The notes under the pieces are model-generated. The model searched no databases, was not told the DNA's origin, and saw only the letters and a program-made list of their open reading frames with translations. A stretch of 64,000 bases of DNA, taken from positions 62,001 to 126,000 of the forward strand of contig LDOQ01000010.1 in assembly GCA_001887945.1 (NCBI GenBank), read 5' to 3'. Numbering within the stretch: the stretch's first letter is position 1; each line of letters starts with the position of its first letter. The translations under genes were made by a program, and so were the position numbers. This document shows positions 1 through 10,163 of this stretch, piece by piece. The stretch comes from Spraguea lophii (lineage: Eukaryota > Microsporidia > Spragueidae).

Positions 1-1305
1 AATTATAAATTACGGTTATAAACATTAATATTCAAAGGCCTAAAAAATAAAATTCATTTGAAACAATTTTATCCGATTTTTAATCATATTTATTTTTTTA
101 TAATTTATTTCATATGTTACGAAAGAGGTTGGAATTAAAGTATAAGACTATTTTTACATATATCATACGTAAATATTGCATGTGTTGAAATGAATTGATA
201 ATTCCAAAACCATGTTAATCGCTTTTCAACGAATAAAATTGATAAAAAAATCTTTCAAACGTTGAGAAATGTTTTAGAATATATTAAATAACAATTAAAA
301 AATATATTTTTATATTAGGAGATTTCATTGCATAATTTATTTTTACAGAGTTTACTTAAACAAATGTGTTTCCTTCATATTTTTCCTTGATCAACACAAT
401 TTTCATATAAAAATAAAATTATCCTAAAATAAATATTTATTATATTTTAATTGTCACACGTTAATTATTATTGTAAGTAATGTCATAAACTCATATGGCT
501 TATACATAAATAATATTTAAGAAAATCTATAACACACATTACTTGTTTTTTATTTAAATTAATTTTTTTAATAAAATTTTTATTTATAGAACTTTCCTGA
601 CCTACAATAGTATATGACTTTTGGTTCTTAAAACACATTTAAACTTGTATTAACAAGGTTCATTATAGATATACATTAATTTCATTTTATCGTATATTCA
701 AGAGCTTTAAAATTTTGTTTATGCTCCGTCTAACTCCCAGTTTTTTATATATTCTTACCCTCTTTCTTGACATAATATCGTCTGAATCACAAATCAACAT
801 GAGAATTGATTACGCCAGTTAAACATTGCTTTGATTTAATAGAAGACATTTTATACAAGATATAACTAATGTCACGCATTAACCTCTCACTCGCTATGTT
901 TAACATCAATATTCTAATTAAGCAGTATAAAAAGTTTTATAAGAATAACAACAGTAATATAATCTTAAGAAAAGAAGTATATATCTATTTCGTATAGATA
1001 CTTACTGGGATAATCCTATTGTTAAAAACCATAACAATTATAATTTACAATCTTATGAAAGATACAATAAACATAATCAATATATTTTATTATATATCAC
1101 AGAATAATATTTCAATGTAAATATCTTTTATTTAAAACATTTGCTTCTATAAATTAGAAAATTATTATCTGAATATATATTTAAACATCATCATTCAATT
1201 TTAATATTTTGATTACGTAAAACATATAAGCTAATTATCCATCAATTATAAGTTGTTATTATTCTACGATTAATTATAATATATTAAATGTATTCAATAT
1301 CTATT
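1..1305. other. AT-rich intergenic region with a SINE remnant
   Basis: No coding sequence is recognisable here. The only structured element is a truncated, minus-oriented SINE copy at about 569-895, listed separately. The rest is AT-rich sequence without long open frames. Confidence 0.6.
569..895 (-). mobile_element. SINE copy, 5'-truncated
   Basis: Read on the minus strand this matches the body and tail of the tRNA-derived SINE found elsewhere in the window. It has the tail containing ATAAA before the end, the segment equivalent to CAATYCCTRTATTGATTTRT, and the block preceding the head. The tRNA-like head is missing, as expected for incomplete reverse transcription or later decay. It is diverged and non-coding. 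Confidence 0.7.
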
Positions 1306-2181
1306 TTAATTATATTTTGAATATATTTCATAATATTTCTCGTATTCTTCTTCTGTCATTTTTTCTTTATCTTCTTCTGTTAACTCTTCAAACGTTTTTT
1401 CCACACCATTAACAGTAATAATTTCACCAATAACCTTATCGTCTTTATTTTCTTCATTATTTTCAAAATGCACATCTTCATCACCACTATCCAATATTAT
1501 TTCCTCTATAATTTCTTCTTCCTCCTTTTCTTCTTTCTCTTCCTTAACTTCTAATTTAATTTTCTTTTTCTTCTGTTCCACCATTTGAAAATAGTCCGCT
1601 CTTTCTATTTCATATTTATCCAAAACCTTTAACAACTCCACCACCCTCTTCAAAAAAATATTAATCACTTTATGATTTGTATTATTTTCTTCTTCTATTT
1701 CTACATGCTCTACAATCTCACCATCACATTCTTCACATTTAAAATTATAAGATACATCCATAGTAGATTGCAACTCCAAAATATTATATATTTTACTACA
1801 TCCTTTGCAAATATAACTTTGTTCCTTAGTTTTACTTTTAATCTGCTCTTCTACCACTTTAGACATCATATATATTTTATATTTTATCACCTCCTTCACT
1901 TCTCTATAATCTAGATAATATACTTGTTTAACTATCTGTCTATTATCCGTGCCACCATAATTTATTATTTTCGATTCTTGATGTATAAGTCTATCCTCTT
2001 TTAATTTTATTATTATTTTGTTATATTCTTTTGTAGAAATACACATAAGAGAGCATATTTCATCTTCATCCAATATATACTCAGACATAAGCATATCCAT
2101 AACAATAGAACATGCAGTTGGATAGAAATAACGGGATGTTAATTTTATAAGTTCAGACATAGGCTTCATATATTCTTGCAT
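1306..2181 (-). CDS. TFA1: TFIIE alpha subunit (general transcription factor)
   Basis: This is the large subunit of TFIIE, which helps recruit and regulate TFIIH at RNA polymerase II promoters in the nucleus. The 291-residue product starts with a winged-helix segment (about residues 8-95). A zinc ribbon follows, with C125-x2-C128 and C149-x2-C152. The C-terminal third is charged: Lys/Glu-rich, then acidic. This order is typical of TFIIE-alpha, though shorter than the yeast protein. An ATG at 2274 would add a hydrophobic, poorly supported leader. The ATG at 2181 is preferred because a CCC motif lies about 17 nt before it and the conserved domain starts there; ATGs at 2169 and 2160 are alternatives. 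The gene is divergent from the Nup35/53 gene that follows. Confidence 0.85.
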   Translation of the reverse strand: MQEYMKPMSELIKLTSRYFYPTACSIVMDMLMSEYILDEDEICSLMCISTKEYNKIIIKLKEDRLIHQESKIINYGGTDNRQIVKQVYYLDYREVKEVIKYKIYMMSKVVEEQIKSKTKEQSYICKGCSKIYNILELQSTMDVSYNFKCEECDGEIVEHVEIEEENNTNHKVINIFLKRVVELLKVLDKYEIERADYFQMVEQKKKKIKLEVKEEKEEKEEEEIIEEIILDSGDEDVHFENNEENKDDKVIGEIITVNGVEKTFEELTEEDKEKMTEEEYEKYYEIYSKYN

Positions 2182-2412
2182 AATGAAAATAAAGGGTAAA
2201 TACGAATAAAGAATATAAAAAACTGATATACGAAATAGAGTACATGAGAATATACTAAATATTTTAAATGACATACATTTTATTATTCTCTATTATTTTA
2301 AATGATATACATTTTATCATTACCATATTCTTTATTATTTTATATTTATTTATTATATCTTTTTTACATTCTTTATTATTTTATTTTTATATTTTTAAAA
2401 AATTACCTACCC

Positions 2413-2841
2413 ATGAATAAAGACACCTACTACCCATCACTGTTTAAAAAGCAGAAAAAGCAAATACTTAATGAAAATGATAAATTTACATACCCATGTT
2501 CTATTCCTCTAAACACATATTATGAAGACGATAGATATAATGTAGTTAACAAAGTTGAAAAGGAATATATTACGGTCTTTGGATTTTCTTCAGAGAATAC
2601 AGAAAAAATAGTAGAATTAATAAAAACAAAGGGAAGTATAAAAAATATGGAATATGGAAGAAATTATGTAAATGTAACATTCGAAGATGTAAATGATTAT
2701 GAAGATGTTATTTCTATGAATAGAACTATGGTGGAGGGAGAATATATCGGTGTTTTTAGAAATAATATGGTTAGTAGAGGAAATATAAAAAAGAAGGAAA
2801 AAGGATTGATTTCTAAAATGTTGGAATATTTGTTCGGATGA
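2413..2841 (+). CDS. NUP53: Nup35/Nup53-type nucleoporin
   Basis: This is a nuclear pore inner-ring nucleoporin that links the scaffold to the pore membrane. The 142-residue product has an RRM-like Nup35 domain (around residues 48-110) beginning ITVFGFSSENTEKIVEL. It ends in a short amphipathic helix, KKEKGLISKMLEYLFG. That helix closely resembles the membrane-binding C-terminus of animal Nup35, which ends in a similar VSKxMEYMFGW-type sequence. The start is the ATG directly preceded by CCC; the open frame extends upstream, but only through AT-rich hydrophobic codons. The protein is very small for the family, lacking most of the FG-containing N-terminal region. Confidence 0.8.
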   Translation: MNKDTYYPSLFKKQKKQILNENDKFTYPCSIPLNTYYEDDRYNVVNKVEKEYITVFGFSSENTEKIVELIKTKGSIKNMEYGRNYVNVTFEDVNDYEDVISMNRTMVEGEYIGVFRNNMVSRGNIKKKEKGLISKMLEYLFG

Positions 2842-4667
2842 AAAATAAAAAATGGTTTTATAATTATAATAAAATATTTTATATATGAATTTTTTATTTG
2901 ATTTCTCTTCTATCAATTACATTTTTACTGTGATGAATATTTGTAAATTACAATTCAAATAATAAAAAACTTTATTAAAAATTAAATATATAATTTTTGT
3001 TAATTGCTCTTATTATTTTCTTATATGAACAAAATATAAATATAAGAATTATTAGTTGTTATCAAATTAAGTGTTGTGGTAATAAATCATTTAAATACTT
3101 TACATTTGAAAGTATGCATTAATATTGGATTTGATTCTTAAATAATAAAATTCAATATGATTAAACATATAATTATATAGAATCAAATAAAAAAATTCTA
3201 TGATTTCTTTATAATGATGTATTCTGGAATTATCAAAAATTAAACACTTATCTAAATAGTTTAGTTTGTATAATTTAACTTCTACTTTTTTAAAAGATTT
3301 ATATCTTTTTTAATTGAAAACTTATTAATTAGTTTAGGATATAATATTTCTTATGTTATTTTAAAATAATAACAAAAATTATAATTTATATCTTTTATAG
3401 ATCTTTACCATATGATTTTCAAACGTGGAGGTTAAATCAATATTCATCAATAAATATAAATTTTTTCATATATTTCTCGTATTTATTCATATATATTTCA
3501 ATATTTAGACCTTTTATCTACGCCTGTTTTTAAATTCTCATTTATATTTAAGTAATTAATTTTTTTATTTACATCAGATGTTTAGGCTCATATACATAAT
3601 ATTAATATTTATTTTATTTACAATAATTCTATATTAGGATAAACTTAAATTATATCTTTATTTCATAATAGTTTTTTACCTCTTTGCTTTATCATTTTTC
3701 TCGTAATATATTTATAAAATTATATTATATGCTTTTATTGTTTCTAGTTTTCTATCATAGTAGAAGCAAATCTTTTACCTATCTATTATTAAAATATTTA
3801 CTTATATTATATATTAATATATTTTTTATATATCTTATGTTGAAAGATATTTTTAAGTTTCTGTTATAATATATATGTATAAATAATTATAAATATAATA
3901 TAAGAATAACTCTTGTATCTAGAAATTATTTTTATATTTTAAAAATTTTTAAAAGAAATATATCCAAACATAACAAATATCTATTATTTTATTTTTACAA
4001 CTTTAAAATTCCTTTTTAAATATATTCTATTGGTTTTATTTTTATAACTAATTTTTTTTCGATTTATCACTAGAATTTCTTCCTATACTTTTTAAGTTTT
4101 AATGTTCTATGAAAATAATAATACATTTTTGATTAAATCTTCTTGATTTTTTTAATAATATTTCTACAATCGTTTAAAAGATATATAATAATAGTTAACT
4201 AATAATATTTTAATTAATTATTATATGTAAGAAAAGATATTTTATTATAAAAAAATATATTACATTTAGTTATTAGTATATAATATCTGTATATAATATT
4301 TTCATTGTTTTCATTATTTTTATTCTGAGTTGATATATGTTTATAATACTTTTATTTACATTTATATTATCTTTTTATACTGAGTATGATCTATTTGAAT
4401 AATATTATTTATTTTAAATAAATGGATAAAGTATATTTCTTAGTATACTCCTTTTTATTTGATAATAATTTTTATTTGTTATTATTTCTTCTTATATCCA
4501 ATCATATTATCACTTCATTAGTTTTGATTTGTTTTTTTACCATTTATTTATTATTCTGATTAATCTTTAGATTGTTCTATCTGTGTTATGATTATTTTGT
4601 AGTATCATTTATTAGCTATCAAAGTTTCACTCCTTTTCTTTATATAAAAGTCTATGATAATAAGATT
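2842..4667. other. 1.8 kb AT-rich intergenic region
   Basis: Long A/T runs without a supportable gene. A 61-codon open frame around 3684-3869 has only hydrophobic AT-rich composition and is not considered real. A TATA box for the next gene lies at 4641-4648. Confidence 0.5.
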
Positions 4668-5222
4668 ATGTCGAAGAGTGATAGTTACAAAAATATAATA
4701 TTATGTGAATTTGAAAATAAAGCAATGGGTTATAATGCTTTGAATACTCTATTTAAAACAAAAACCACACATTTTATTATTTGTAGCACACTTTTATATT
4801 TTAAAAAAATAAAAGTTCAAATACTTAAAAAAAAGAAGCGTGGTGTTAATGTGGTGAAAAATATGTATGAAAATATAGATGCATATTTATATACCCGTAA
4901 AAGAAATATGATATTTTCTCTTTTGGATGATGAATATACTTTATTTATTGTTTGTATTATTCTTTCTACTAAAAATTATTTAGATACTGTATACACAAAT
5001 ATTTCATGGAGTGATATTTCTAATATATCGTTGGAAAAGTTAAATAGAGCAGAAAGATTGGTGCTTGAAGCAATAGAGTATAATGTTTTTGTTAGCAAAG
5101 CTGAAATGGATGCAGTTTTGAGAAGTGTGGAAATGCAGCAGAATAATGTGGTGTGTAAAAATAAGAATGAAGGATTTAAAAAGATGATGGCAGGTATAAA
5201 AACATTTTCTTGTTTGGAATAG
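4668..5222 (+). CDS. PHO80/PCL-type cyclin
   Basis: The 184-residue protein contains a single cyclin box of the Pho80/Pcl type, whose members activate Pho85/CDK5-like kinases. The diagnostic part lies in the second half: LFIVCIILSTKNYLDTVYTN, then SLEKLNRAERLVLEAIEYNV followed by FVSKAEMD. This matches the family pattern of a 'KYxDDxxYxN' helix, an 'xLNxLExxFL' helix, and a '(F/Y)VSxxExD' end. The ATG at 4668 is the first in frame. A TATATAAA box lies 19 nt before it and there is no CCC motif, placing it in the TATA promoter class of this window. Its CDK partner is not in the window. A second cyclin-like gene lies at 26919. Confidence 0.75.
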   Translation: MSKSDSYKNIILCEFENKAMGYNALNTLFKTKTTHFIICSTLLYFKKIKVQILKKKKRGVNVVKNMYENIDAYLYTRKRNMIFSLLDDEYTLFIVCIILSTKNYLDTVYTNISWSDISNISLEKLNRAERLVLEAIEYNVFVSKAEMDAVLRSVEMQQNNVVCKNKNEGFKKMMAGIKTFSCLE

Positions 5223-5527
5223 GAAATAGAAAATATATTTTTTTAAAAAAATTTAAAAATTATTTATCAAAGATTTTCAGAGCATTTTAAGTTATAAAAA
5301 ATATATTTTAATAGATGAATATAATATATTTTATTAAAATAAATGATTTTCATTAATTTTTAAACAAATGAATATTATTTATACTTCATTTATTCTAAAA
5401 GAAAATATTCTACATTATTTATTATTCGTAAAACAAATATACCAATAACAATTCTTTAGGATTTTCAATCTTTTATTCACTTAGTCGAATAAAAATATTT
5501 TTAAAATTATTTTTTATTACAACCCCA

Positions 5528-5839
5528 ATGGATCTTATTTTAGCTCACAACATAATAGAAGGTGAAGGAAAGGTTATCTCAAAAGAATCATTGACACAAT
5601 TATACGAAAAGATTGGTGCTCAAATAGATGGAGAGAGTATTGACGCTTATCTTGCAAAAGTAGAAGGTAAAATATTTTCAGATATGGTAGAAGAAGGAAG
5701 TAAAAAAATGAACGTTGTTGTTAGTTCATCAGCAGCAGGTGCAGAAACACAGAGTAAAGCTGAAGATAATGCAGCTGTAGAACAACAGAAAGAAGAAGAG
5801 GAGGACGTAAATTTGGATGAATTTGATCTTTTCGGTTAA
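5528..5839 (+). CDS. 60S acidic ribosomal stalk protein P1/P2
   Basis: This is a stalk protein of the large ribosomal subunit that recruits translation GTPases. The 103-residue product has a helical N-terminal domain (residues 1-62), a short Ala/Ser hinge, and an acidic tail ending EEEEDVNLDEFDLFG. That tail matches the conserved P-protein C-terminus (DDxGFGLFD) in position and character. Whether it is P1 or P2 cannot be decided from the diverged N-terminus. The start is supported by CCCCA directly before the ATG. No intron is needed. Confidence 0.88.
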   Translation: MDLILAHNIIEGEGKVISKESLTQLYEKIGAQIDGESIDAYLAKVEGKIFSDMVEEGSKKMNVVVSSSAAGAETQSKAEDNAAVEQQKEEEEDVNLDEFDLFG

Positions 5840-5866
5840 AATAAAAAATTTATTTTCTAAACTTTT

Positions 5867-6475
5867 TTAAAGATTTTCTTCAATGTTTTCTGGGTAAGCA
5901 AAAAATGGACCAAAATTAAATCTTACTTCTGTTCCAAGAGTCATGGAAATTATTGGTGTAAAAAATTCTCCTTCCAAATTATTAAAAGCTATGCCTAAAT
6001 CTTCATTATTTTTAAAAAATTTTACAAAAGATCCTTTTCTTAAGGATTTCACCTTTGTTTCGCATACTATGTTTTCTTTGATATCAATTTTACCACCATT
6101 TATTCTAACGAATACACCAATAATATCTTTTGCTTTATAAAAATTCCTATAATTATATCTTTTACCGTTATTAAAAATATATCCATCATTTCCGAAAGAA
6201 TACCCATTATTGTCATATCCCACGGGTGCATATTTATTATAGAAATTATTTACTATTCCTATTCTACAGTTGGTAACATTTATTATTTCTACTTCAAAAT
6301 ATAAATATCCATTTAAAGAACTGTATGTAGAAATACAAGATTTAAAAACACCAGCCTTAGATGGATATAAAAAACCAACAGTACAATTATCAGCGGTAAA
6401 AACAATCTCTTCTGATATAGAATAAAGAGATACTTTACCAAGCAATCTTACCATAGTATTGGTATTGTACGACAT
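5867..6475 (-). CDS. ASH2: SPRY-domain protein, Ash2/Bre2-like (COMPASS subunit)
   Basis: The 202-residue protein is almost entirely one SPRY domain. The closest resemblance is to the SPRY domain of Ash2L/Bre2, a core subunit of the Set1/COMPASS histone H3K4 methyltransferase. Shared features, in order: GYLYFEVEI; an APVGYDNNGYSF segment (family APVGYDxxSY); DIIGVFV; VKFFKNNEDLGIAFNNL (family VYKNGxxxGVAFxNLY); and the end FNFGPFFAYP (family xNFGPxFxYPP). The PHD/winged-helix part of animal Ash2 and the usual SPRY insert are absent. That it works in COMPASS is inferred from homology. It converges with the P1/P2 gene with only 27 nt between stop codons. Confidence 0.72.
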   Translation of the reverse strand: MSYNTNTMVRLLGKVSLYSISEEIVFTADNCTVGFLYPSKAGVFKSCISTYSSLNGYLYFEVEIINVTNCRIGIVNNFYNKYAPVGYDNNGYSFGNDGYIFNNGKRYNYRNFYKAKDIIGVFVRINGGKIDIKENIVCETKVKSLRKGSFVKFFKNNEDLGIAFNNLEGEFFTPIISMTLGTEVRFNFGPFFAYPENIEENL

Positions 6476-6817
6476 AGGATGTTTTTTTATTTTGAAAAAA
6501 ATAATAGTAATAAACTTGTTGCATTCATACAGTGGATAAGGAATGGTATTAGACTATGGTAAATTACAACCATATATAGATTTTGAACTATCATTATTAA
6601 GATGGTATTGCTATAAAGAATTAATAGAATTTATATTCTAATAGAATAATCCTTATAATTATTATATGAACAATAATTAGTTTATTATGATATTCTGTTA
6701 ATTTAAATATGCTCCCGAATGTTGGAATTTTGAGTATTACGATGTAATCAAATTTCTACGTGATTTAAAACATTTATTCATGATTATGAATTTTTTGTTC
6801 GATAATCCATCCCTCCC

Positions 6818-7129
6818 ATGCATAATCATAATCAAAGATCTATGGATGAAATAAATAACAAACTTGGCTCGATGTGTATAAATGAAAGTATTATTATTTC
6901 TGGAGATGGTTTTTTATCAAATATTGTTGATGGAAAAACGAATAAACCAGAAAGAGATGAACATCAAACAGAGATAAGTAATATAGAAGTAAAAGATACG
7001 TTTAATTATAATTTCCAAAGAAAGAAAATGAAAGAGAAAAAAGTATTTGATAAATTTTATTGTAAAAATTCTGATGATTCAAAAATAAAAAAATATAGAA
7101 AAAAAGTTGCGGTGGTTAAAATTTCATAA
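6818..7129 (+). CDS. Hypothetical protein, 103 residues
   Basis: Not recognised. The protein is hydrophilic, with a Lys-rich C-terminal half (RKKMKEKK, KIKKYRKK) that could serve as a nuclear signal or nucleic-acid contact. No membrane segment or signal peptide is visible. Support for a real gene is the ATG placed directly after CTCCC, the CCC start signal used by neighbouring genes. Its stop lies only 10 nt from the stop of the convergent phosphatase gene. Confidence 0.55.
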   Translation: MHNHNQRSMDEINNKLGSMCINESIIISGDGFLSNIVDGKTNKPERDEHQTEISNIEVKDTFNYNFQRKKMKEKKVFDKFYCKNSDDSKIKKYRKKVAVVKIS

Positions 7130-7139
7130 TTAAATTTAT

Positions 7140-8264
7140 TTAAATTTCAAAAATATCATTACAGCTATTTTTTAATTCAGATTCATTTCTTATTCTCAAA
7201 ACTTTTAAATATTCTATAAATTTTTTTAATGGAATATTGGTACTTTTATCGATGGTAGTTTGACATACTTTATCATTAAAAATAATTCTTGCATAGTCTT
7301 TTTTATTTTTATCATTTCCATGTTCCCAAATTTCTATGAATATCGCAGATGCATATGGTGTATGCTCTTGGACTTTTGTACCAAGACCATTTAATAATGA
7401 TGAAAGTGTTCCATCGTGCGAAGAAAAAATATGTATAGGTGTTTTTGTTTTCAATTTTTTTAATATTTCATTTGCCAATCTACCAAATGTATATTGTAAT
7501 ATTCTTTCATTATGTACAGCCGTATCGTTTTGTTCTTTCCAAACTTTAAAAGAAGAATTTAAATATTCGATTATTTTATTTTTATCGCAACTAATTTTAT
7601 TACAGTTTAATGGTATGTTATTACAAAGATGTGTTAAATAATTATCAAAATCGGTGGATACTGTTGTAGCAGGTATTTTTTCTGGAAGAAGATGTTTTAA
7701 AGATTTATTCATAATTCTAATATGCATTGGACAATCTTTTCTGGATATCATAGGATCATCTACTAAAGGTTTTATATTTATTTTTTCTATTACTATTGTT
7801 CCTTTCAAACCTTTATGCATTGCTGCAAGTGATGCTTTTGCTCTTGGAACATTTGTACAATTATATTCTATATCTTTTTCATCAAAATCTTTTTCCGAAA
7901 AATATTCCTCTTTCAAAAATTTGCCCAATTTTTCCATTTGTTCAAAACCTTTTAAACTAAGCATACCATCATCGCATTTTTCTATATTACATTCAACAAG
8001 CCTATTAGATTTCAATGTTTTTTTTGTATTACAAACCTTACAATGCTCATCTTTCCATTTATTTGCATTCATTTTCAAAGGTGCACGATCGCCATGTCTA
8101 AAAAATACCATAAGTTTTTTCAGCTTATAATTTTCATGCTGCGGAATAGAAGCATAGTTAGATCCACAATATTTTTTATAATGTTTAACTTCATCCAAAT
8201 CACAAATATATTTATATTTAGTTTGTGAGAAAATATATTTTATAAGTATTATAATATACATCAT
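7140..8264 (-). CDS. Secreted histidine acid phosphatase family protein
   Basis: Histidine acid phosphatases hydrolyse phosphomonoesters through a phosphohistidine intermediate. The 374-residue product has the catalytic motif RHGDRAP at residues 56-62 (nucleophile H57). A C-terminal SSHDGTL holds the proton-donor HD pair near residue 282. The N-terminus (MMYIIILIKYIFS) is a short hydrophobic signal peptide, and many cysteines suggest disulphides, so secretion or lumenal location is likely. The substrate is unknown; the family also includes inositol-phosphate and glycan phosphatases. A TATATAAAA box lies 21 nt before the ATG and no CCC is present, so it shares the promoter class of the secreted families here. 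Confidence 0.85.
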   Translation of the reverse strand: MMYIIILIKYIFSQTKYKYICDLDEVKHYKKYCGSNYASIPQHENYKLKKLMVFFRHGDRAPLKMNANKWKDEHCKVCNTKKTLKSNRLVECNIEKCDDGMLSLKGFEQMEKLGKFLKEEYFSEKDFDEKDIEYNCTNVPRAKASLAAMHKGLKGTIVIEKINIKPLVDDPMISRKDCPMHIRIMNKSLKHLLPEKIPATTVSTDFDNYLTHLCNNIPLNCNKISCDKNKIIEYLNSSFKVWKEQNDTAVHNERILQYTFGRLANEILKKLKTKTPIHIFSSHDGTLSSLLNGLGTKVQEHTPYASAIFIEIWEHGNDKNKKDYARIIFNDKVCQTTIDKSTNIPLKKFIEYLKVLRIRNESELKNSCNDIFEI

Positions 8265-10163
8265 AATATCACTAACATATTATTTTTTATATATTTAACT
8301 TTCCAATAGATGTATGTTTCAGAATATATGAATACATTGGAAGATATAAAAAGATTGAAATTTGGCATATTTACACAATTGAATAACTAAGTGATAAGAA
8401 AAAATAAATGGTAAAAAAGAACACAAAATATAAAAATATTGATAATTGAAAGAATAAATGAAATATATAACAATCTTTGGTGATCTAATATACCATAAGA
8501 TAGAAGCATATGTTCCTGTTGTAGAAAATAAGAAATAAATTTTATAATTTATTAATTTCTAATATATTTTAAATACAAAAAATTTTGATAAGATTTCTGC
8601 CCAACAGATCAAAAGAAAAATAAATATTAATAATAGTATATGTTATAAGAATATCATATTCTTTATTTAAATATTTTAATAAGTTATAAAAACTCCGAAT
8701 TGGCATGTAAAACAAAGATTTTAAAAAATATAATTAATATTATGTTTATTCTTTTATTAACTAGAATGTCTGTTTGATTATAAAAAACACAATGTTTTTT
8801 AGGTAATATTTTTTCATTCTTGACCCAAAGAGGATTTTATTTCCTTTTTTTCCTTCTTTTAAAGTTACAAAGTTCAACTGAATTATAATGAATTGAATAT
8901 AACAATTATTTCCTCTCTTACATCTAATCTTTCCTTAAAATTACTATTAAATTTAACCACGTCATCTCAGGTCAATACAATTCTTCTATTAATAAAAATA
9001 TATAAAATAATATTATTATATATTATATATATTTTAAACAAAAGAGTATTATTATAGTTTCTGTAATACATATTACAAAATATTTATTACGAACATTTAA
9101 ATAATAAATAATAAAGATATTTCAAATAATAATTATTTTTTATTGGTACTAAGAGAATAAATTATTATAACTGATTAACAATAACAAATAATAATAATAA
9201 TATTTTATAGATAAAGTTTCTAAGATGGACATAGAACGATTCCTATGCCTCACTGTCTGTTCAACCATCTGGCACAAATGTTTGATACTGATACTTACTA
9301 AATAAGTTGAACATTGCAATAATTATTTCTATATTTAAAAAAGATGGCGTTTGAATTGTGACAATTACAGAGGAATTTCATTAATATCAACATTTTGCAA
9401 ACTGATCGCGGAAGTGATAACCAATATAATTTCCTTTATATGTAAATACAATGGCCTATTCCACAAAAATCAAGTTAGCTTCAGAAGGCCTGAAGAATGG
9501 GTCTCTAATGTTACTTTTTTATATGAAATTTTACGATGCAGATAACTAAGGAATGAGAATAATATTGTTTACGAGCATTATTTAATATCACTTCAAATCC
9601 ATTAGAAGGCAGTCCAAATCTTCTAGTAGTATTATTAGCAGGGATAATGTGGATCTGCTGATCTGTAATATTTAAATATAATAAATTTAAGACGTAATAT
9701 TTAAAATGAGTATATAGATAGCCACATTAATCCTGATAATCGAAATAGCCAGAGAACAAATTAAAAACTGTAAAATTTAAAAATTTATTATTTGTCTCCC
9801 AAAACCATCAGTATTAAACCACGATAACCCGTAATTGGCTGGAAATATATTTAGTTACTGGTCTCTCTAAAGAAACTGACTAATCAGAGTGTGAATTAAA
9901 TTGAAATTGAGAAATTCTTATCATTACCATGTTATGATCAATCTTCTTTAAGTAAATATTTTTTTATAATTAAAAAAAAAGTTCTATAAAATAATTTTTA
10001 TTATAATCAATTAAAATAAATAATTACAAATATGTAAAAAGAAATAATTAAAATATTATTTTAAAAAAAGAATATAAAAAATTCGAATATAAATAATGTA
10101 TATTTTTTATAAACTTAAAGTAATATGTTCTTTATATGCAACATTCTTACAGTTCTATTAATT
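8265..10163. other. Intergenic region with a retrotransposon relic
   Basis: About 1.9 kb without an intact gene. The middle (about 9230-9545) holds a decayed reverse-transcriptase fragment. Sequence from 9550 to 9900 has a slightly higher G+C than its surroundings and may be further element debris, but no frame is readable. Confidence 0.55.
9230..9545 (+). pseudogene. Non-LTR retrotransposon reverse-transcriptase fragment
   Basis: A 64-codon stretch at 9351-9545 encodes CDNYRGISLISTFCKLIAEV followed by a GLFHKNQVSFRRPEE segment. This is the N-terminal palm/fingers region of LINE-type reverse transcriptases, whose consensus runs 'NYRPISL(L/I)S...K(L/I)xExx' then 'QxGFRxGxS'. Stops and frame breaks interrupt both sides and the active-site YADD region is missing, so the copy is dead. 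Weak in-frame similarity to the same family begins around 9230. LINE enzymes of this kind could supply the retrotransposition machinery used by the SINEs in this window (inference). Confidence 0.75.

Noticed and set aside
1306..2274. Longer start for TFIIE-alpha at 2274
   Set aside because: The added 31 residues are a hydrophobic AT-rich leader without family similarity, and the CCC signal sits before the ATG at 2181.
3684..3869. 61-codon open frame in the 2.8-4.7 kb gap
   Set aside because: Leu/Ile/Tyr-only composition, no start signal.
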